Shown here: one piece after another, positions 52,966 through 62,284 of the stretch
Layout of the letters: every line of letters starts with the position of its first letter
How positions within the stretch are numbered: the stretch's first letter is position 1
NCBI RefSeq assembly: GCF_018362975.1
Contig: NZ_CP074371.1
Coordinates: forward strand, 1,674,001 to 1,738,000
Source of the DNA: Nocardia tengchongensis
GTDB lineage: Bacteria > Actinomycetota > Actinomycetes > Mycobacteriales > Mycobacteriaceae
DNA: 64,000 nt
Direction: 5' to 3'
The notes under the pieces: model-generated
The model's database searches: none
What the model saw: the letters and a program-made list of their open reading frames with translations, nothing else
What the model was told of the DNA's origin: nothing
Program-made: the position numbers and the translations under genes

Positions 52966-55365
52966 CTAGCGCGGGATGGGAATCGGGATCGGGATCGGCG
53001 GCAGCGCCGGGATCGTGATGCCCGGCAGGCCCGGCACCGACGGTGGCGCGTTCGGCGGCGGCGTCGGTGCCGGCAGCTGCGAGCCGTCACTCACGTACAT
53101 CGTGATCACCGAGCCCGGAATCGCCGATCCGTTCGGCGACACGTTCATGACCGTGCCCTTGCCGGCGCCCGGCTGGGTCACCACCGTCACCTGGAAGCCC
53201 GCACCGACCAGCGCCGCGTTGGCCTCGGCCTGCTGCATGCCGATGACGTCCGGGATCTGCGAATTGTTCGATCCGCGCACGTACTTGTCGTCGACCGGCG
53301 GCAGACCCGCCGGCGGGAACCGATCGAGCACGTTCTTCATCGCGCCCAGATACGTGCGGGCCGGCTCGTTACCGCCGTACAGGTTTCCGCTGCCACAGCT
53401 GCGCAGCGGGAACGAGCAGATCTCACCGGGCGTCGGGCTGTCGCCGTAGACGTAGGACGCGCCCGCGAAGCCGTTGGTGAAGGCCAGGAAGGCCGAGGAC
53501 CGGTGACTCTCGGTGGTGCCGGTCTTCGCCGAGGTCGGAATGTTCCAGCCGACGGCATGCGCGGAACCGGCACCGGTGCCGCTCACCACGTCCTGGCCCA
53601 GCGCCACCGCGAGGGTGTTGGCCAGACCCGGATCCACCACCTGCTCACACGCCTGCTGGGTCAGCGGCACCGGCTTGCCGCTGCGGTCCACCACTTCCTT
53701 GATCGGGGTGGGCGGGCACCACTTGCCGCCGGAGGCCAGGGTGGCGGCCACATTCGACAGCTCCACCGGGTTGATCGCGACCGGCCCCAGGGTGAACGAG
53801 CCCAGGTTCTGGTCCTTGACCATGTCCGCGAGGCTCTGGTTCCCGTGGCCGGAGGTGCCGGGCAGGGTGTAGGAGCGCATGCCGAGCCGGACCGCCATGT
53901 CCACGGTCGGGGCGACGCCGACGGCCTGGATCAGCTTGACGAAGGCCGTGTTCGGCGAGGTCGCCAGCGCTTCGGTCACCGACATCGAACCCTTGTAGGC
54001 GCCCGCGTTCTTCACGCAGTACGTCTCGGGCGGACAGCCGGGCGTACCGGAGTTACCCATGCCCTTGGCGGAGAAGAACGCCGGAACATCGAGGGTGGCG
54101 TTGATGCCCAGGCCCTTCTCCATGGCGGCGGCCGTGGTGAAGATCTTGAAGATCGAGCCCGCGCCGTCGCCGACCATCGAGTACGGCTGCGGCTGCACGG
54201 TCTGATGTGCGCCCGCGTCCAGGCCGTAGACGCGGCTCGAGCCCATCGCCAGCAGCGGATGCGAATCCTGGCCGGGGGCGATGATGTTCATGACCTCGGC
54301 GATGTCGTCGAGATTCGGGTTGGTGTTGGCGGCCAGCGAGTCCCGCACCTGGTCCTGCACGGCAGGGTCCAGGGTGGTCTTGATCAGGTAGCCGCCCTTC
54401 TCCAGCTGATCGCGGCTGATGCCGGCGTTGGTCAGATACTGCATCGCGTAATCGCAGAAGAAGCCGCGGTCGTTGGCCGCGATGCAGCCGCGCGAGAGGC
54501 TCTTGGGCTCGGGCAGCACACCCAATGTCGTGTCCTTCGCCTTGCGGAACTCCTCCGCCCGGCTGGGCACGTTCTGGATCAGGGTGTCGAGCACGGTGTT
54601 CCGGCGCTCCAGCACGCCCGCTGCGTTGGTGTACGGGTTCAGCTTGGAGCTGGACTGCACCATGCCGGCCAGCATCGCCGACTGCACGATGTTCAGGTCC
54701 TTGGCATCCACGCCGAAGTACGTCTGTGCGGCGTCCTGGATGCCGTAGGAGCCGTTGCCGAAGGGCACCAGGTTGAGATACCGGGTGAGGATCTCGTCCT
54801 TGGTGAGCCGCTTGTCCAGCGTCAGCGCCATGCGGATCTCACGGATCTTGCGGGCGGGGGTGGTCTCGATGGCGGCCCGGCGCTCGGCGTCGGTCTTGGC
54901 CACCACCAGCAGCAGGTAGTTCTTCACGTACTGCTGGTCGATGGTGGAACCACCCTGGGAGACCTGGCCGCCGGAGGTGTTGGTCAGGAAGGCCCGGAAG
55001 GTGCCCTGCCAGTCCACACCGTGGTGGTCGGCGAAGCGCTTGTCCTCGACCGAGACCAGGGCCAGCTTCATGTTGTTGGAGATCTTGTCGCTGGGGACCT
55101 CGAAGCGGCGCTGCTCGTACAGCCAGGCGAAGGGCGTCCCATTCGTGTCCACCATGGTCGAGACGGCGGGCACGCTGCCCTCGACCAGTTCGGCGGAGAC
55201 GTTGTCGACGGCGTCGGCTGCGCGGTTGGAGATGAACCCGAAGCCACCGGCCAACGGGAACAGCAATCCGGCCAGCAGCACGGCTGCCAAGACGCACGCG
55301 CCTGCCAGTCTCCAGAGCGTTCGTGTGATCGGCACGGGCCCTAGCCTAATTGGCCTTTCGGACAC
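52966..55365 (-). CDS. ponA2: bifunctional class A penicillin-binding protein PonA2 (PBP2-like) with PASTA
   Basis: A 799-residue cell wall synthase. After a membrane anchor (about residues 18-40) comes the GT51 glycosyltransferase domain (VEDKRFADHHGVDW with catalytic Glu, GGSTIDQQYVKNYLL, RKIREIRMALTLD). The transpeptidase domain has GSIFK (SxxK), SPNT (SxN) and AKTGTT (KTG). A PASTA domain follows (IPDVIGMQQAEANAALVGAGF) and a Pro-rich tail. It polymerises and crosslinks peptidoglycan. I chose GTG 55365, since the mycobacterial homologue starts with a similar MPERL-type segment; GTG 55335 is possible. It is divergent from whiB4 as in M. tuberculosis. Confidence 0.94.
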   Translation of the reverse strand: MSERPIRLGPVPITRTLWRLAGACVLAAVLLAGLLFPLAGGFGFISNRAADAVDNVSAELVEGSVPAVSTMVDTNGTPFAWLYEQRRFEVPSDKISNNMKLALVSVEDKRFADHHGVDWQGTFRAFLTNTSGGQVSQGGSTIDQQYVKNYLLLVVAKTDAERRAAIETTPARKIREIRMALTLDKRLTKDEILTRYLNLVPFGNGSYGIQDAAQTYFGVDAKDLNIVQSAMLAGMVQSSSKLNPYTNAAGVLERRNTVLDTLIQNVPSRAEEFRKAKDTTLGVLPEPKSLSRGCIAANDRGFFCDYAMQYLTNAGISRDQLEKGGYLIKTTLDPAVQDQVRDSLAANTNPNLDDIAEVMNIIAPGQDSHPLLAMGSSRVYGLDAGAHQTVQPQPYSMVGDGAGSIFKIFTTAAAMEKGLGINATLDVPAFFSAKGMGNSGTPGCPPETYCVKNAGAYKGSMSVTEALATSPNTAFVKLIQAVGVAPTVDMAVRLGMRSYTLPGTSGHGNQSLADMVKDQNLGSFTLGPVAINPVELSNVAATLASGGKWCPPTPIKEVVDRSGKPVPLTQQACEQVVDPGLANTLAVALGQDVVSGTGAGSAHAVGWNIPTSAKTGTTESHRSSAFLAFTNGFAGASYVYGDSPTPGEICSFPLRSCGSGNLYGGNEPARTYLGAMKNVLDRFPPAGLPPVDDKYVRGSNNSQIPDVIGMQQAEANAALVGAGFQVTVVTQPGAGKGTVMNVSPNGSAIPGSVITMYVSDGSQLPAPTPPPNAPPSVPGLPGITIPALPPIPIPIPIPR

Positions 55366-55499
55366 TCGGTGTTCGCCCGCCACGGGTGTCCTTTCGTCCC
55401 CAAAGGTACGGACTGCCCGGTTCCATGCACGGAATGCGTGGACGGACGTACCAGAAAATCTCGGGACGGTCTTGCGCAGCCGATACACCACTATCTAGA

Positions 55500-55528
55500 T
55501 TGAGAACCCAGTGTGATAGAGCTAACAC
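55500..55528 (+). promoter_or_regulatory. possible whiB4 promoter
   Basis: TTGAGA (55500-55505) and TAACAC (55523-55528) have a 17-bp spacer. The 271-bp divergent gap between ponA2 and whiB4 holds no gene. Consensus match is only fair. Confidence 0.3.
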
Positions 55529-55636
55529 TCAAAGTGGAATGTGGTGCAGAACGCAGTGGGGTTGGGTAACTGCGCGCTGCACTCGCGATTCTGGAGCGCC
55601 GTGACCCGGTGTTCGGACTGCAAAGGGGCACACCAA

Positions 55637-55960
55637 ATGCACATGACTACCCCGATCGCTCGATTGGACGTGGAGCAGGCCGAAGCGAGAATCGCCTGGG
55701 TTTCCCAGGCCCGATGCAAGGAAGTGGATCCCGACCAGCTGTTCGTGCGTGGCGCGGCACAGCGCAAAGCCGCCACCATCTGCCGGCACTGCCCGGTGCT
55801 GATGGAGTGCGGAGCGGACGCCCTCGACAACCGAGTCGAGTTCGGTGTGTGGGGCGGCATGACCGAGCGGCAGCGCCGCGCGCTGCTCAAGCAGCACCCG
55901 GAGGTGACGAGCTGGGCGGACTTCTTCCGCGTCCAGCGATCACAGAAGGTAGCGATGTAA
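55637..55960 (+). CDS. whiB4: WhiB4-type iron-sulfur redox regulator
   Basis: A 107-residue Wbl protein. Four 4Fe-4S ligands are visible: Cys in [14 protein letters not shown], and [10 protein letters not shown] (CxxC plus CxxxxC). The family loop [19 protein letters not shown] follows. Near identity with M. tuberculosis WhiB4 in [11 protein letters not shown]. WhiB4 senses oxygen/NO through its cluster and modulates oxidative-stress genes. AAAGGGG lies eight bases before ATG 55637; ATG 55643 is an alternative. Gene order ponA2-whiB4-ATPase pair is the same as Rv3682-Rv3679. Confidence 0.95.
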   Translation: MHMTTPIARLDVEQAEARIAWVSQARCKEVDPDQLFVRGAAQRKAATICRHCPVLMECGADALDNRVEFGVWGGMTERQRRALLKQHPEVTSWADFFRVQRSQKVAM

Positions 55961-55998
55961 GCGAGTATCCCTTACCCAGATCCCCCCTATAAGCAGAA

Positions 55999-56030
55999 CG
56001 GATCGAGCCCGCGGGAGCGGGCTCGATCCG
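55999..56030 (+). terminator. terminator after whiB4
   Basis: CGGATCGAGCCCGC (55999-56012) and GCGGGCTCGATCCG (56017-56030) form a perfect 14-bp stem with a GGGA loop. Confidence 0.8.
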
Positions 56031-56084
56031 TGTCCGGGGTCCGATCCGGGCATTTCAAACCAAAAGGTCGAAAGCTGAAAATCG

Positions 56085-56110
56085 GGGCGCGCGGCTGGTG
56101 CCGCGCGCCC
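56085..56110 (-). terminator. terminator after the ATPase pair
   Basis: GGGCGCGCGGC (56085-56095) and GCCGCGCGCCC (56100-56110) pair; on the minus strand the hairpin is followed by GATTTTC. Confidence 0.75.
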
Positions 56111-56141
56111 AGAGACGAGGGTTCGGTGGGTGGGGTCCGTG

Positions 56142-57316
56142 TCAGGCGGGCTTGCCGCCTGCCTCGACCAGCTGATCACCGACGGCGCGCAGCGCCTCCA
56201 GATCGGCGACCTCGAAGGGCAGCGCGGTGACGGCCACGATGGGGACACTCGGGTGCGCCCCGTGAACCGGTGCAGCAGATGCTGCTCCCGCTTCGCCGTA
56301 GCGGCCCGATGGGCGTGGATGCGCAGCACCGCGGCCGCGAGCGCCTCGGGCGTGCCGGCCTCGGCCTCCGGGGCCGCGCCGTTCTCCGACGGCGGGACCA
56401 GCCGATCCGCCGCGACCTGAGCCTGCTCGGCGGACAGCGAGCTCAGCACCGGGTGCGTGCGATTGAGCACCAGCCCGGCCATCGGCATCTTGTCGGTCGA
56501 GAGCCGATCCACGAAGAAGCTGGCCTCGCGCAGCGCGTCCGGTTCGGCCGCGGCCACCACCAGGAAGTGGGTGCCCGGCCGCGACAGCATCGCGTAGGTG
56601 CGGTCGGCGCGATCCTGGAAGCCGCCGAACATGGACTCCAGTGACTGCAAGAAGACACTGGCGTCTTTGAGAAGCTGGCCGCCGACGATGGTCGAGACGC
56701 CCCGCAGCGCCAGGCTCATGGCGCCGGCGACGAACTTTCCGACCCCGCGGCCCGGGGCCATGATGACCCGGATCATCTTGCCGTTGAGGAAGTTGCCCAG
56801 CCGCTTGGGCGCGTCCAGGAAGTCCAGGGCGTTCCGCGAGGGCGGGGTGTCGACCACGATCAGGTCCCACTCGCGTTTGGCGGCGAGCTGACCCAGCTTC
56901 TCCATCGCCATGTACTCCTGGGTGCCGCCGAAGGAGGACGCGACGGTCTGATAGATCGGGTTGGCGAAGATCTGCTCGGCCTTGTCGGCGGTGGTGTGCT
57001 CGAGCACCATCTCGTCGAAGGTGCGGCGCATGTTCAGCATCATGGCGAACAGCTCGCCCTTGGCCTCGGGCCCGAGCTCCACCTTCTGCGGCACGTTGCC
57101 GAGGTCGCTGACGCCCAGGGACTGGGCCAGCCGGCGCGCCGGATCGATGGTCAGCACCACGACCTTGCGGCCCGACTCGGCGGCCCGCAGCGCGATGGCC
57201 GCGGCCGTGGTGGTCTTGCCGACGCCGCCGGAACCGCAGCACACCACGATCCGGGCCGAGGGGTCGGCGATGATCTTCGAGACATCCAGGGGCACAGTGC
57301 CTGCCGGAACGACCAT
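56142..57316 (-). CDS. ArsA/Get3-like ATPase, second of pair (Rv3680-like); C-terminus frameshifted
   Basis: Corrected length about 391 residues. P-loop [18 protein letters not shown] (deviant Walker A), then [17 protein letters not shown] and [17 protein letters not shown] (switch). The literal frame reads on past the natural end to 55940 with Arg/Ser-rich sequence. Adding one G to the GGGG near 56255 restores [15 protein letters not shown] and the end EAGGKPA at 56142, as in mycobacterial homologues. With its partner it forms the Rv3679/Rv3680 heteromer, described as GET-like and linked to glycerol and nitric oxide tolerance. ATG 57316 lies two bases after the partner's stop. Confidence 0.88.
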
Positions 57317-57318
57317 GA

Positions 57319-58356
57319 CTAGCGAACCCCCTGCGCGCTCAAGACTTCGGCCAGCTCGTAGAGCCCGCCCAGATCCATGCCGTCGGTCAGCGACGGCAGG
57401 TACAGCCGCGAGATGTCGAGCTGGGACAGCTCGGCGGCGCTCTCGTCCTGGGCGGCCAGTCGCGCGGAGTGCTCCACGGTCTCGGCGACCAGGCCCTGGA
57501 AGTCGGCCTCGGACAAGGTGACTCCGGCTTCGGCCAGCCCGGCCCGCAGGGCGTCGACGTCGACCTCGCCGATCGCGGCGCGCTCGCGCACGGCCTGCGG
57601 CAGGTAGCCCTCGCTGGCGCGGTTCACGATGACCGCGCCGATGTTCAGGTCGTTGGCGGTGAGTTCGGCGACCGCGTCGGCGGTCTCCTGCACCGGCAGC
57701 GCCTCCAGCAGTGTGACCAGGTGGATCATGGTCTGCTCGGAGTGCAGCAGCTTGGACACGCCCTCGGCCTGCGAGGCGATCGGCCCGCCGCCGGCGATGT
57801 CGGCCATGGCCTGGGTGACGTCCAGGAAGCTGGCGATCCGGCCGGTCGGGGGCGCGTCGATGACGATCTCGTCGTAGGCGGGCTTGCCGGACTTGTCGGC
57901 GCGCACCGCGCATTCCTTGATCTTGCCGGTGAGGATGACGTCGCGCAGGCCCGGCGCGATGGTGGTGACGAACTCGATGGCCCCCACCCGGCGCATGGCC
58001 CGGCCGGCGAAGCCGAGGTTGTAGAACATGTCGAGGTATTCCAGGAAGGCGTGCTCGACATCGAGGGCCAGGGCCATCACCTCGCCGCCGCCGTCCGCGG
58101 TGGCGATGCGAGTCTCGGTGGGCGGCAACGGCGGCAGATCGAACAGCTGCGCGATCGACTGTCTGCCCTCGACCTCGACCAACAGCACCCGGCGCCCCCC
58201 GGCGGCCAGTGCGAGCGCGAGCGCCGCGGCGACCGTCGACTTCCCGGTGCCACCCTTCCCGGATACGTAATGCAGGCGGGCTTTGTCCGCCCGCTCCGGC
58301 CAACCTGCTTCGACCCCCGGCTCAACCGAAACGGGCACTGCTATCGGTACTCCCAC
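57319..58356 (-). CDS. ArsA/Get3-like ATPase, first of pair (Rv3679-like)
   Basis: A 345-residue P-loop ATPase: [20 protein letters not shown] (Walker A), [32 protein letters not shown] and [16 protein letters not shown] (switch II). The C-terminus [13 protein letters not shown] matches the mycobacterial homologue. It lacks the Cys pair of metal-sensing ArsA, so arsenite transport is unlikely. GTG 58356 is chosen because the N-terminus then has a length like the homologue; the frame extends to 58422. Operon with the second ATPase (two-base gap). Confidence 0.9.
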   Translation of the reverse strand: MGVPIAVPVSVEPGVEAGWPERADKARLHYVSGKGGTGKSTVAAALALALAAGGRRVLLVEVEGRQSIAQLFDLPPLPPTETRIATADGGGEVMALALDVEHAFLEYLDMFYNLGFAGRAMRRVGAIEFVTTIAPGLRDVILTGKIKECAVRADKSGKPAYDEIVIDAPPTGRIASFLDVTQAMADIAGGGPIASQAEGVSKLLHSEQTMIHLVTLLEALPVQETADAVAELTANDLNIGAVIVNRASEGYLPQAVRERAAIGEVDVDALRAGLAEAGVTLSEADFQGLVAETVEHSARLAAQDESAAELSQLDISRLYLPSLTDGMDLGGLYELAEVLSAQGVR

Positions 58357-58508
58357 GCTCGCGAGCCTATAACTCGTTCCGAATTCCTGCCCACAGGACT
58401 TGGCAACTGTCTGATACACCACTCCGGCCGAGACTTCTCGAGCCTCGTATTTCCCAATCCCGCAGCGTAGTCGGAGGGTCTGGGAGACATGGGGAACCGG
58501 GCCGGGGC

Positions 58509-58521
58509 TACTCTCAGCGCA
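58509..58521 (+). promoter_or_regulatory. -10 element for leaderless DUF4177/RidA mRNA
   Basis: TACTCT (58509-58514) ends seven bases before the ATG at 58521, without a ribosome binding site between. Confidence 0.45.
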
Positions 58522-58685
58522 TGAGTGAAGTGACCGTGTGGGAGTACGCGACGGTGCCCCTGTTGACCCATGCCACCAAGGCCATCCTGGACCAGTGGGG
58601 TTCCGACGGCTGGGAACTCGTCACCGTGCTCCCCGGCCCGACCGGTGAGCAGCACGTCGCCTACCTGAAGCGGGCGAAGAGCTGA
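58521..58685 (+). CDS. DUF4177 small protein (Rv3678A-like)
   Basis: A 54-residue protein: VTVWEYATVPLLTHATKAIL then QWGSDGWELVTVLPG and HVAYLKRAK, the complete DUF4177 pattern (a small beta-alpha-beta unit). Function unknown. The start looks leaderless. Its stop overlaps the RidA start by one base (TGATG), so the two are coupled. Same arrangement as in mycobacteria between the ATPase pair and the RidA gene. Confidence 0.92.
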   Translation: MSEVTVWEYATVPLLTHATKAILDQWGSDGWELVTVLPGPTGEQHVAYLKRAKS

Positions 58686-59140
58686 TGGGCTGGGCCGAGA
58701 ACCTGAAGGAACTCGGGCTCGAACTGCCGCCGGCCCCGAAGCCGGTCGCGGTGTACGTACCGTGCGTCCGGTCCGGCAATTACGTCTACACCTCCGGCCA
58801 GTTGCCGTTCGTCGACGGCGCACTGCCGTTGACCGGCAAGCTCGGCGCGGAGATCACCATCGAGCAGGGCGCGGAAATGGCCAAGCTGGCCGCGCTCAAC
58901 GCGCTGTCGGTGGTGAACGACCTGGTCGGCCTCGACAATGTGGTGCGCATCGTCAAGGTGGTCGGGTTCGTGGCCTCCGCGGCCGGTTTCAACAGCCAGC
59001 CGCTGGTCATCAATGGCGCGTCGGAGCTGCTCGGCGCGGTGCTCGGCGAGGCCGGGGTGCATGCCCGTTCCGCCGTCGGCGTCAACGAGCTGCCCCTGAA
59101 CACCCCCGTCGAGGTGGAACTCATCGCCGAGGTGCGATAG
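58685..59140 (+). CDS. RidA/YjgF-family protein (Rv3678c-like)
   Basis: A 151-residue YjgF-fold protein: YVPCVRSGNYVYTSGQLPFVDG, KLAALNALSVVNDLVG, IVKVVGFVASAAGF and the terminal RSAVGVNELPLNTPVEVELIAEV. The Arg in HARSAVGV is the residue used by RidA to deaminate reactive enamines/imines. This longer group (about 150 residues) differs from classical 130-residue RidA, so the substrate may differ. Coupled with the DUF4177 gene. Confidence 0.92.
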   Translation: MGWAENLKELGLELPPAPKPVAVYVPCVRSGNYVYTSGQLPFVDGALPLTGKLGAEITIEQGAEMAKLAALNALSVVNDLVGLDNVVRIVKVVGFVASAAGFNSQPLVINGASELLGAVLGEAGVHARSAVGVNELPLNTPVEVELIAEVR

Positions 59141-59155
59141 CCCCACTGAAATCCT

Positions 59156-59223
59156 TTGGGGCACAGCAAGGCTTGGGGCACAGTTGAAAAGCGTGATGCG
59201 TTCGACACTGGACGCATCACGCT
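59156..59223 (+). promoter_or_regulatory. direct repeat plus hairpin upstream of the MBL gene
   Basis: TTGGGGCACAG occurs at 59156-59166 and 59173-59183 (17-bp period). It is followed by a perfect 12-bp hairpin AGCGTGATGCGT/ACGCATCACGCT (59190-59201, 59212-59223), 22 bp before the MBL start. It could be a regulator site plus leader, or a terminator for the RidA unit (no T-tract). Confidence 0.45.
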
Positions 59224-59245
59224 CGGTCCATTAGGACGGAAAAGT

Positions 59246-60052
59246 ATGACGATCACCCACCCCGCGTACGAGCAACTGCGGCAAGTGACTCCGTCCGCCG
59301 CCGTCGTGCTGGCCGACAACCCTAGCGGAATGACGTTGCAGGGCACCAACACCTGGCTGCTGCGCGCCCCCGGCGCCACCGAATACGTGCTGGTCGACCC
59401 GGGTCCCAAGGACCGCAAGCACACCGAGGCGCTGGTTCGCGCGACCGGCGGCGAGATCGTGCTGACCCTGATCACCCATGAGCACGCGGACCACACCGGC
59501 GGCATCGACCACCTGGTGAAGGCCACCGGAACCCCGGTGCGCGCCAAGGGCTCCGAGTTCCTGCGCGGCTCGGGCACGGTGCTGGCCGACAGCGAGGTCA
59601 TCGAGGCGGCCGGACTGCGCATCACGGTGCTCGCCACCCCCGGTCACACCGGGGACTCGCACAGCTTCGTGGTCGACGGCCCGGACGGTGAGCGAGTCCT
59701 GCTCACCGGTGACACCGTGCTGGGCAGTGGGACGACGGTCCTGGAATCCTCGGACGGCGCCCTGGCCGACTACCTGGATTCGCTGAATCGCTTGGTGGCG
59801 GTTGCCCCTGGGCGCACGTTGCTGCCGGCGCACGGTCCCGATCACCCCGATGCCGAACCGGTCATCCGCTTCTACATCGCCCATCGCGAGGAGCGCCTGA
59901 ACCAGGTCCGCGCCGCGCTGGAGAAGCTCGGCCCGAAGGCCAAGTCCCTGCAGATCGTCGCCGAGGTCTACGCCGACGTCGACAAGCGGCTGTGGCCCGC
60001 GGCGCACAGCTCGGTCAAAGCCCAGCTGGCGTACCTGCGTTCGCGGGGCTAG
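59246..60052 (+). CDS. metallo-beta-lactamase-fold hydrolase (Rv3677c-like)
   Basis: A 268-residue MBL-fold enzyme, LACTB2-like: HxHxDH in LITHEHADHTGG, next metal His in ATPGHTGDSHSF, bridging Asp in LLTGDTVLGSG, and late His in LLPAHGPDHPDA. A C-terminal helical part (EERLNQVRAALEKLG, DKRLWPAAHSSVKAQLAYL) is typical of LACTB2-type nucleases and hydrolases; RNase or thioester activity is possible. ATG 59246 lies after TTAGGACGGAAAAG. A bidirectional terminator separates it from crp. Confidence 0.9.
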   Translation: MTITHPAYEQLRQVTPSAAVVLADNPSGMTLQGTNTWLLRAPGATEYVLVDPGPKDRKHTEALVRATGGEIVLTLITHEHADHTGGIDHLVKATGTPVRAKGSEFLRGSGTVLADSEVIEAAGLRITVLATPGHTGDSHSFVVDGPDGERVLLTGDTVLGSGTTVLESSDGALADYLDSLNRLVAVAPGRTLLPAHGPDHPDAEPVIRFYIAHREERLNQVRAALEKLGPKAKSLQIVAEVYADVDKRLWPAAHSSVKAQLAYLRSRG

Positions 60053-60056
60053 AACC

Positions 60057-60106
60057 ACGAAAGGACCGGGCATCACCGCTCTGGAGGTGATGCCCGGTCC
60101 TTTCGT
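60057..60106. terminator. bidirectional terminator between the MBL gene and crp
   Basis: A perfect 21-bp stem, 60057-60077 against 60086-60106 (arms start ACGAAAGGACC and end GGTCCTTTCGT), with an 8-base loop. Confidence 0.92.
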
Positions 60107-60122
60107 GTCGTTCTGGTCGCCC

Positions 60123-60797
60123 CTAGCGGGCGCGGCGGGCCAGTCGCTCCGAGTCGGAGATCAGCACGCTCTTGCCCTCGAGTCGCAGCCAGCCGCGGTG
60201 CGCGAAGTCGGCCAGGGCCTTGTTCACGGTTTCGCGGGAGGCGCCGACCAGCTGGGCGATCTCTTCCTGGGTCAGGTCGTGGGTCACGCGCAGCGCGCCC
60301 GCCTCCTGGGTGCCGAAACGCTGGGCGAGCTGCAGCAGCGCCTTGGCGACACGACCCGGCACGTCGGTGAAGATCAGGTCGGCCAGGTTGTTGTTGGTGC
60401 GGCGCAGGCGGCGGGCGAGCACCCGCAGCAGCTGCTCGGCGATCTCCGGCCGCTGGTCGATCCACGCCTTGAGGGCGTCCCGGTCCATGGTGACCGCGCG
60501 GACCTCGGTGACGGTGGTGGCCGTCGAGGTGCGCGGGCCCGGGTCGAAGATCGAGAGCTCGCCGAACATATCGGACGGGCCCATGATCGTCAGCAGGTTC
60601 TCCCGGCCGTCGGGGGAGCGACGGCCGATCTTCACCTTGCCCGAGGTGATGATGTACAGCCGGTCGCCGGGCTCGCCCTCGTTGAAGATGACGTGGCCGC
60701 GCGGAAAGTCAACGGGCTGCAGCTGTTTGGTAAGAGCGGCGACCGCGGTGGGCTCGACGCCTTGGAAGATGCCTGCTCTGGCGAGGGCCTCGTCCAC
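60123..60797 (-). CDS. crp: CRP/FNR-family transcriptional regulator (Rv3676-like)
   Basis: A 224-residue regulator, length and order as in M. tuberculosis CRP. The cyclic-nucleotide domain has [17 protein letters not shown] and [20 protein letters not shown] (phosphate-binding cassette). The C-terminal winged helix is [21 protein letters not shown], split around residues 176-196. It lacks FNR cysteines. It binds cAMP and controls carbon, starvation and resuscitation genes in mycobacteria. The ATG at 60797 has a modest GGAG-type site. The 271-bp upstream gap has phased GACAC repeats. Confidence 0.95.
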   Translation of the reverse strand: MDEALARAGIFQGVEPTAVAALTKQLQPVDFPRGHVIFNEGEPGDRLYIITSGKVKIGRRSPDGRENLLTIMGPSDMFGELSIFDPGPRTSTATTVTEVRAVTMDRDALKAWIDQRPEIAEQLLRVLARRLRRTNNNLADLIFTDVPGRVAKALLQLAQRFGTQEAGALRVTHDLTQEEIAQLVGASRETVNKALADFAHRGWLRLEGKSVLISDSERLARRAR

Positions 60798-60888
60798 GAA
60801 TGTGCTCCTTATGGGAAATGGCTCTGTCCTGGACCGAAACGACTCGGCCGACAGTGCAGTCTACTTTGCATTACCGCCGGGTAGTGAT

Positions 60889-60986
60889 AGACACCACGCG
60901 CCGAGCTCATTCTCAGACACGCGGAGCCGCAGTACGCGACACACAACGCAAGCTTGCGACACGCTTTCTACGAATCTACGACACGC
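60889..60986. repeat. phased GACAC repeats upstream of crp
   Basis: GACAC starts at 60890, 60916, 60938, 60958 and 60980. The last four have the extended form (A/C)GACAC(G/A)C and are 22, 20 and 22 bp apart, about two DNA turns. This places them on one face of the helix. Likely a multimeric regulator site for crp or for DNA bending; no known motif is claimed. Confidence 0.5.
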
Positions 60987-61016
60987 CGTGAGACCGGCGT
61001 CATGAAGATCGTAAAA

Positions 61017-61048
61017 AGTGGTCCGGGGCTCGTTGCCACCGGACCACT
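61017..61048 (-). terminator. terminator after the small membrane protein
   Basis: AGTGGTCCGG (61017-61026) and CCGGACCACT (61039-61048) pair; on the minus strand the hairpin is followed by TTTTT. Confidence 0.85.
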
Positions 61049-61068
61049 CGACCGCCGACCCGCCCGGG

Positions 61069-61311
61069 TCAGCTGGCTTGCGCGACGTCCATTCCCTTGG
61101 CCGCGGGCCGGGCGCGCCGCGGACGCGCCGCCGCGGCCGGCAACCCCAGCTTGGTCAGATCGCTGACCTCGGCGTTCGTGGCTCGGTCGAGGTACTGCTG
61201 AACTTCCGGGTCGGGTTCGAGAAGCTTGCGCAGTCGATTCTCGACCCGTTCCATCACCAACGCGAACAGCATCAGCGCTATCGGAAACAGCACCACAGCG
61301 AGTCCTTGCAT
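61069..61311 (-). CDS. small membrane protein (Rv3675-like position)
   Basis: An 80-residue protein with one membrane helix at residues 2-20 (QGLAVVLFPIALMLFALVM), a charged amphipathic stretch ERVENRLRKLLEPDPEVQQYLD, and a basic Ala/Arg tail. It lies between crp and nth on the opposite strand to nth, as does Rv3675 in M. tuberculosis, although that protein is longer. Start ATG 61311 lacks a clear ribosome binding site. A terminator with T5 follows. Function unknown. Confidence 0.7.
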   Translation of the reverse strand: MQGLAVVLFPIALMLFALVMERVENRLRKLLEPDPEVQQYLDRATNAEVSDLTKLGLPAAAARPRRARPAAKGMDVAQAS

Positions 61312-61402
61312 AGGCAGCAGTAAACACGCCGAAGGTCTCAGATGGAACACGGGAGGCCCGCTGGCCGGTTGTGACGTAGTACCGGTTCCGTAAGGTGGAC
61401 GC

Positions 61403-62284
61403 GTGCGTGTCTCTGAATCCAACGCGGCCCTGAGCGGGGCAGACCCGGAAAATTCGGGCCTCGCGACAGCGAAAACGGGCACTGCCGCGGCGCCCGACGG
61501 GACCGTGGCCGATGTCGCGGATGCGCCACGTTTCGTGCGCCCGGCCAAAGCGCGCAAGCGGGACAAAGAGACTCGGACCGGCCTCGTTCGGCGCGCGCGC
61601 CGCATGTATCGGGAAATGACGGTCGAGTTCCCGGATGCGCACTGTGAGCTTGATTTCACTACGCCGCTCGAATTGGCGGTCGCCACAATTCTTTCCGCGC
61701 AGTGCACCGACGTGCGTGTGAACCAGACCACACCCGCGCTGTTCGTGAAGTACCGCAGCGCACGCGATTACGCCGAGGCCAATCGGGCGGAGCTGGAGGA
61801 GTACATCCGGCCCACCGGCTTCTATCGCAACAAGACCAATTCGCTGATCGGGCTCGGGCAGGAGCTGGTCGAGCGCTTCGACGGCGAGCTGCCGGGCACC
61901 CTCGACGAGCTGGTCACGCTGCCCGGCATCGGGCGCAAGACCGCGAATGTCGTGCTCGGCAATGCCTTCGGCGTCCCCGGCATCACCGTCGACACCCATT
62001 TCGGCCGGTTGGTGCGGCGCTGGGGCTGGACCGCGGAGGAGGATCCGGTCAAGGTCGAGCACGCGGTCGGCGCGCTGATCGAGCGCAAGGACTGGACCAT
62101 GCTCTCGCACCGGGTGATCTTCCACGGCCGCCGCGTGTGCCATGCCCGCAAGCCGGCCTGCGGCGCCTGCCTGCTGGCCAACGACTGCCCGTCCTTCGGG
62201 GAGGGACCGACCGATCCGGCCGAGGCGGCCAAACTCGTGAAGGGCCCGGAGACCGAGCATCTTCTCGAACTGGTCGGCCTGTGA
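61403..62284 (+). CDS. nth: endonuclease III, DNA glycosylase/AP lyase
   Basis: A 293-residue base-excision repair enzyme acting on oxidised pyrimidines. Helix-hairpin-helix [18 protein letters not shown] with the catalytic Lys, and the catalytic Asp in [11 protein letters not shown]. The 4Fe-4S loop [17 protein letters not shown] fits Cx6Cx2Cx5C. It has an unusually long N-terminal extension of about 55 residues rich in Ala/Thr before [17 protein letters not shown] 61403 has AAGGTGG upstream. Its stop overlaps the next GTG (GTGA), starting a coupled four-gene operon. Confidence 0.95.
   Translation: MRVSESNAALSGADPENSGLATAKTGTAAAPDGTVADVADAPRFVRPAKARKRDKETRTGLVRRARRMYREMTVEFPDAHCELDFTTPLELAVATILSAQCTDVRVNQTTPALFVKYRSARDYAEANRAELEEYIRPTGFYRNKTNSLIGLGQELVERFDGELPGTLDELVTLPGIGRKTANVVLGNAFGVPGITVDTHFGRLVRRWGWTAEEDPVKVEHAVGALIERKDWTMLSHRVIFHGRRVCHARKPACGACLLANDCPSFGEGPTDPAEAAKLVKGPETEHLLELVGL

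Noticed and set aside
52954..55344. A 796-codon frame opposite ponA2
   Set aside because: It is the reverse-strand shadow of a clear penicillin-binding protein; its composition is Arg/His/Gly-rich without motifs.
57319..58356. Arsenite-transporting ArsA
   Set aside because: No metal-binding cysteine set, no arsB/arsR neighbours; the paired ATPases match Rv3679/Rv3680 instead.
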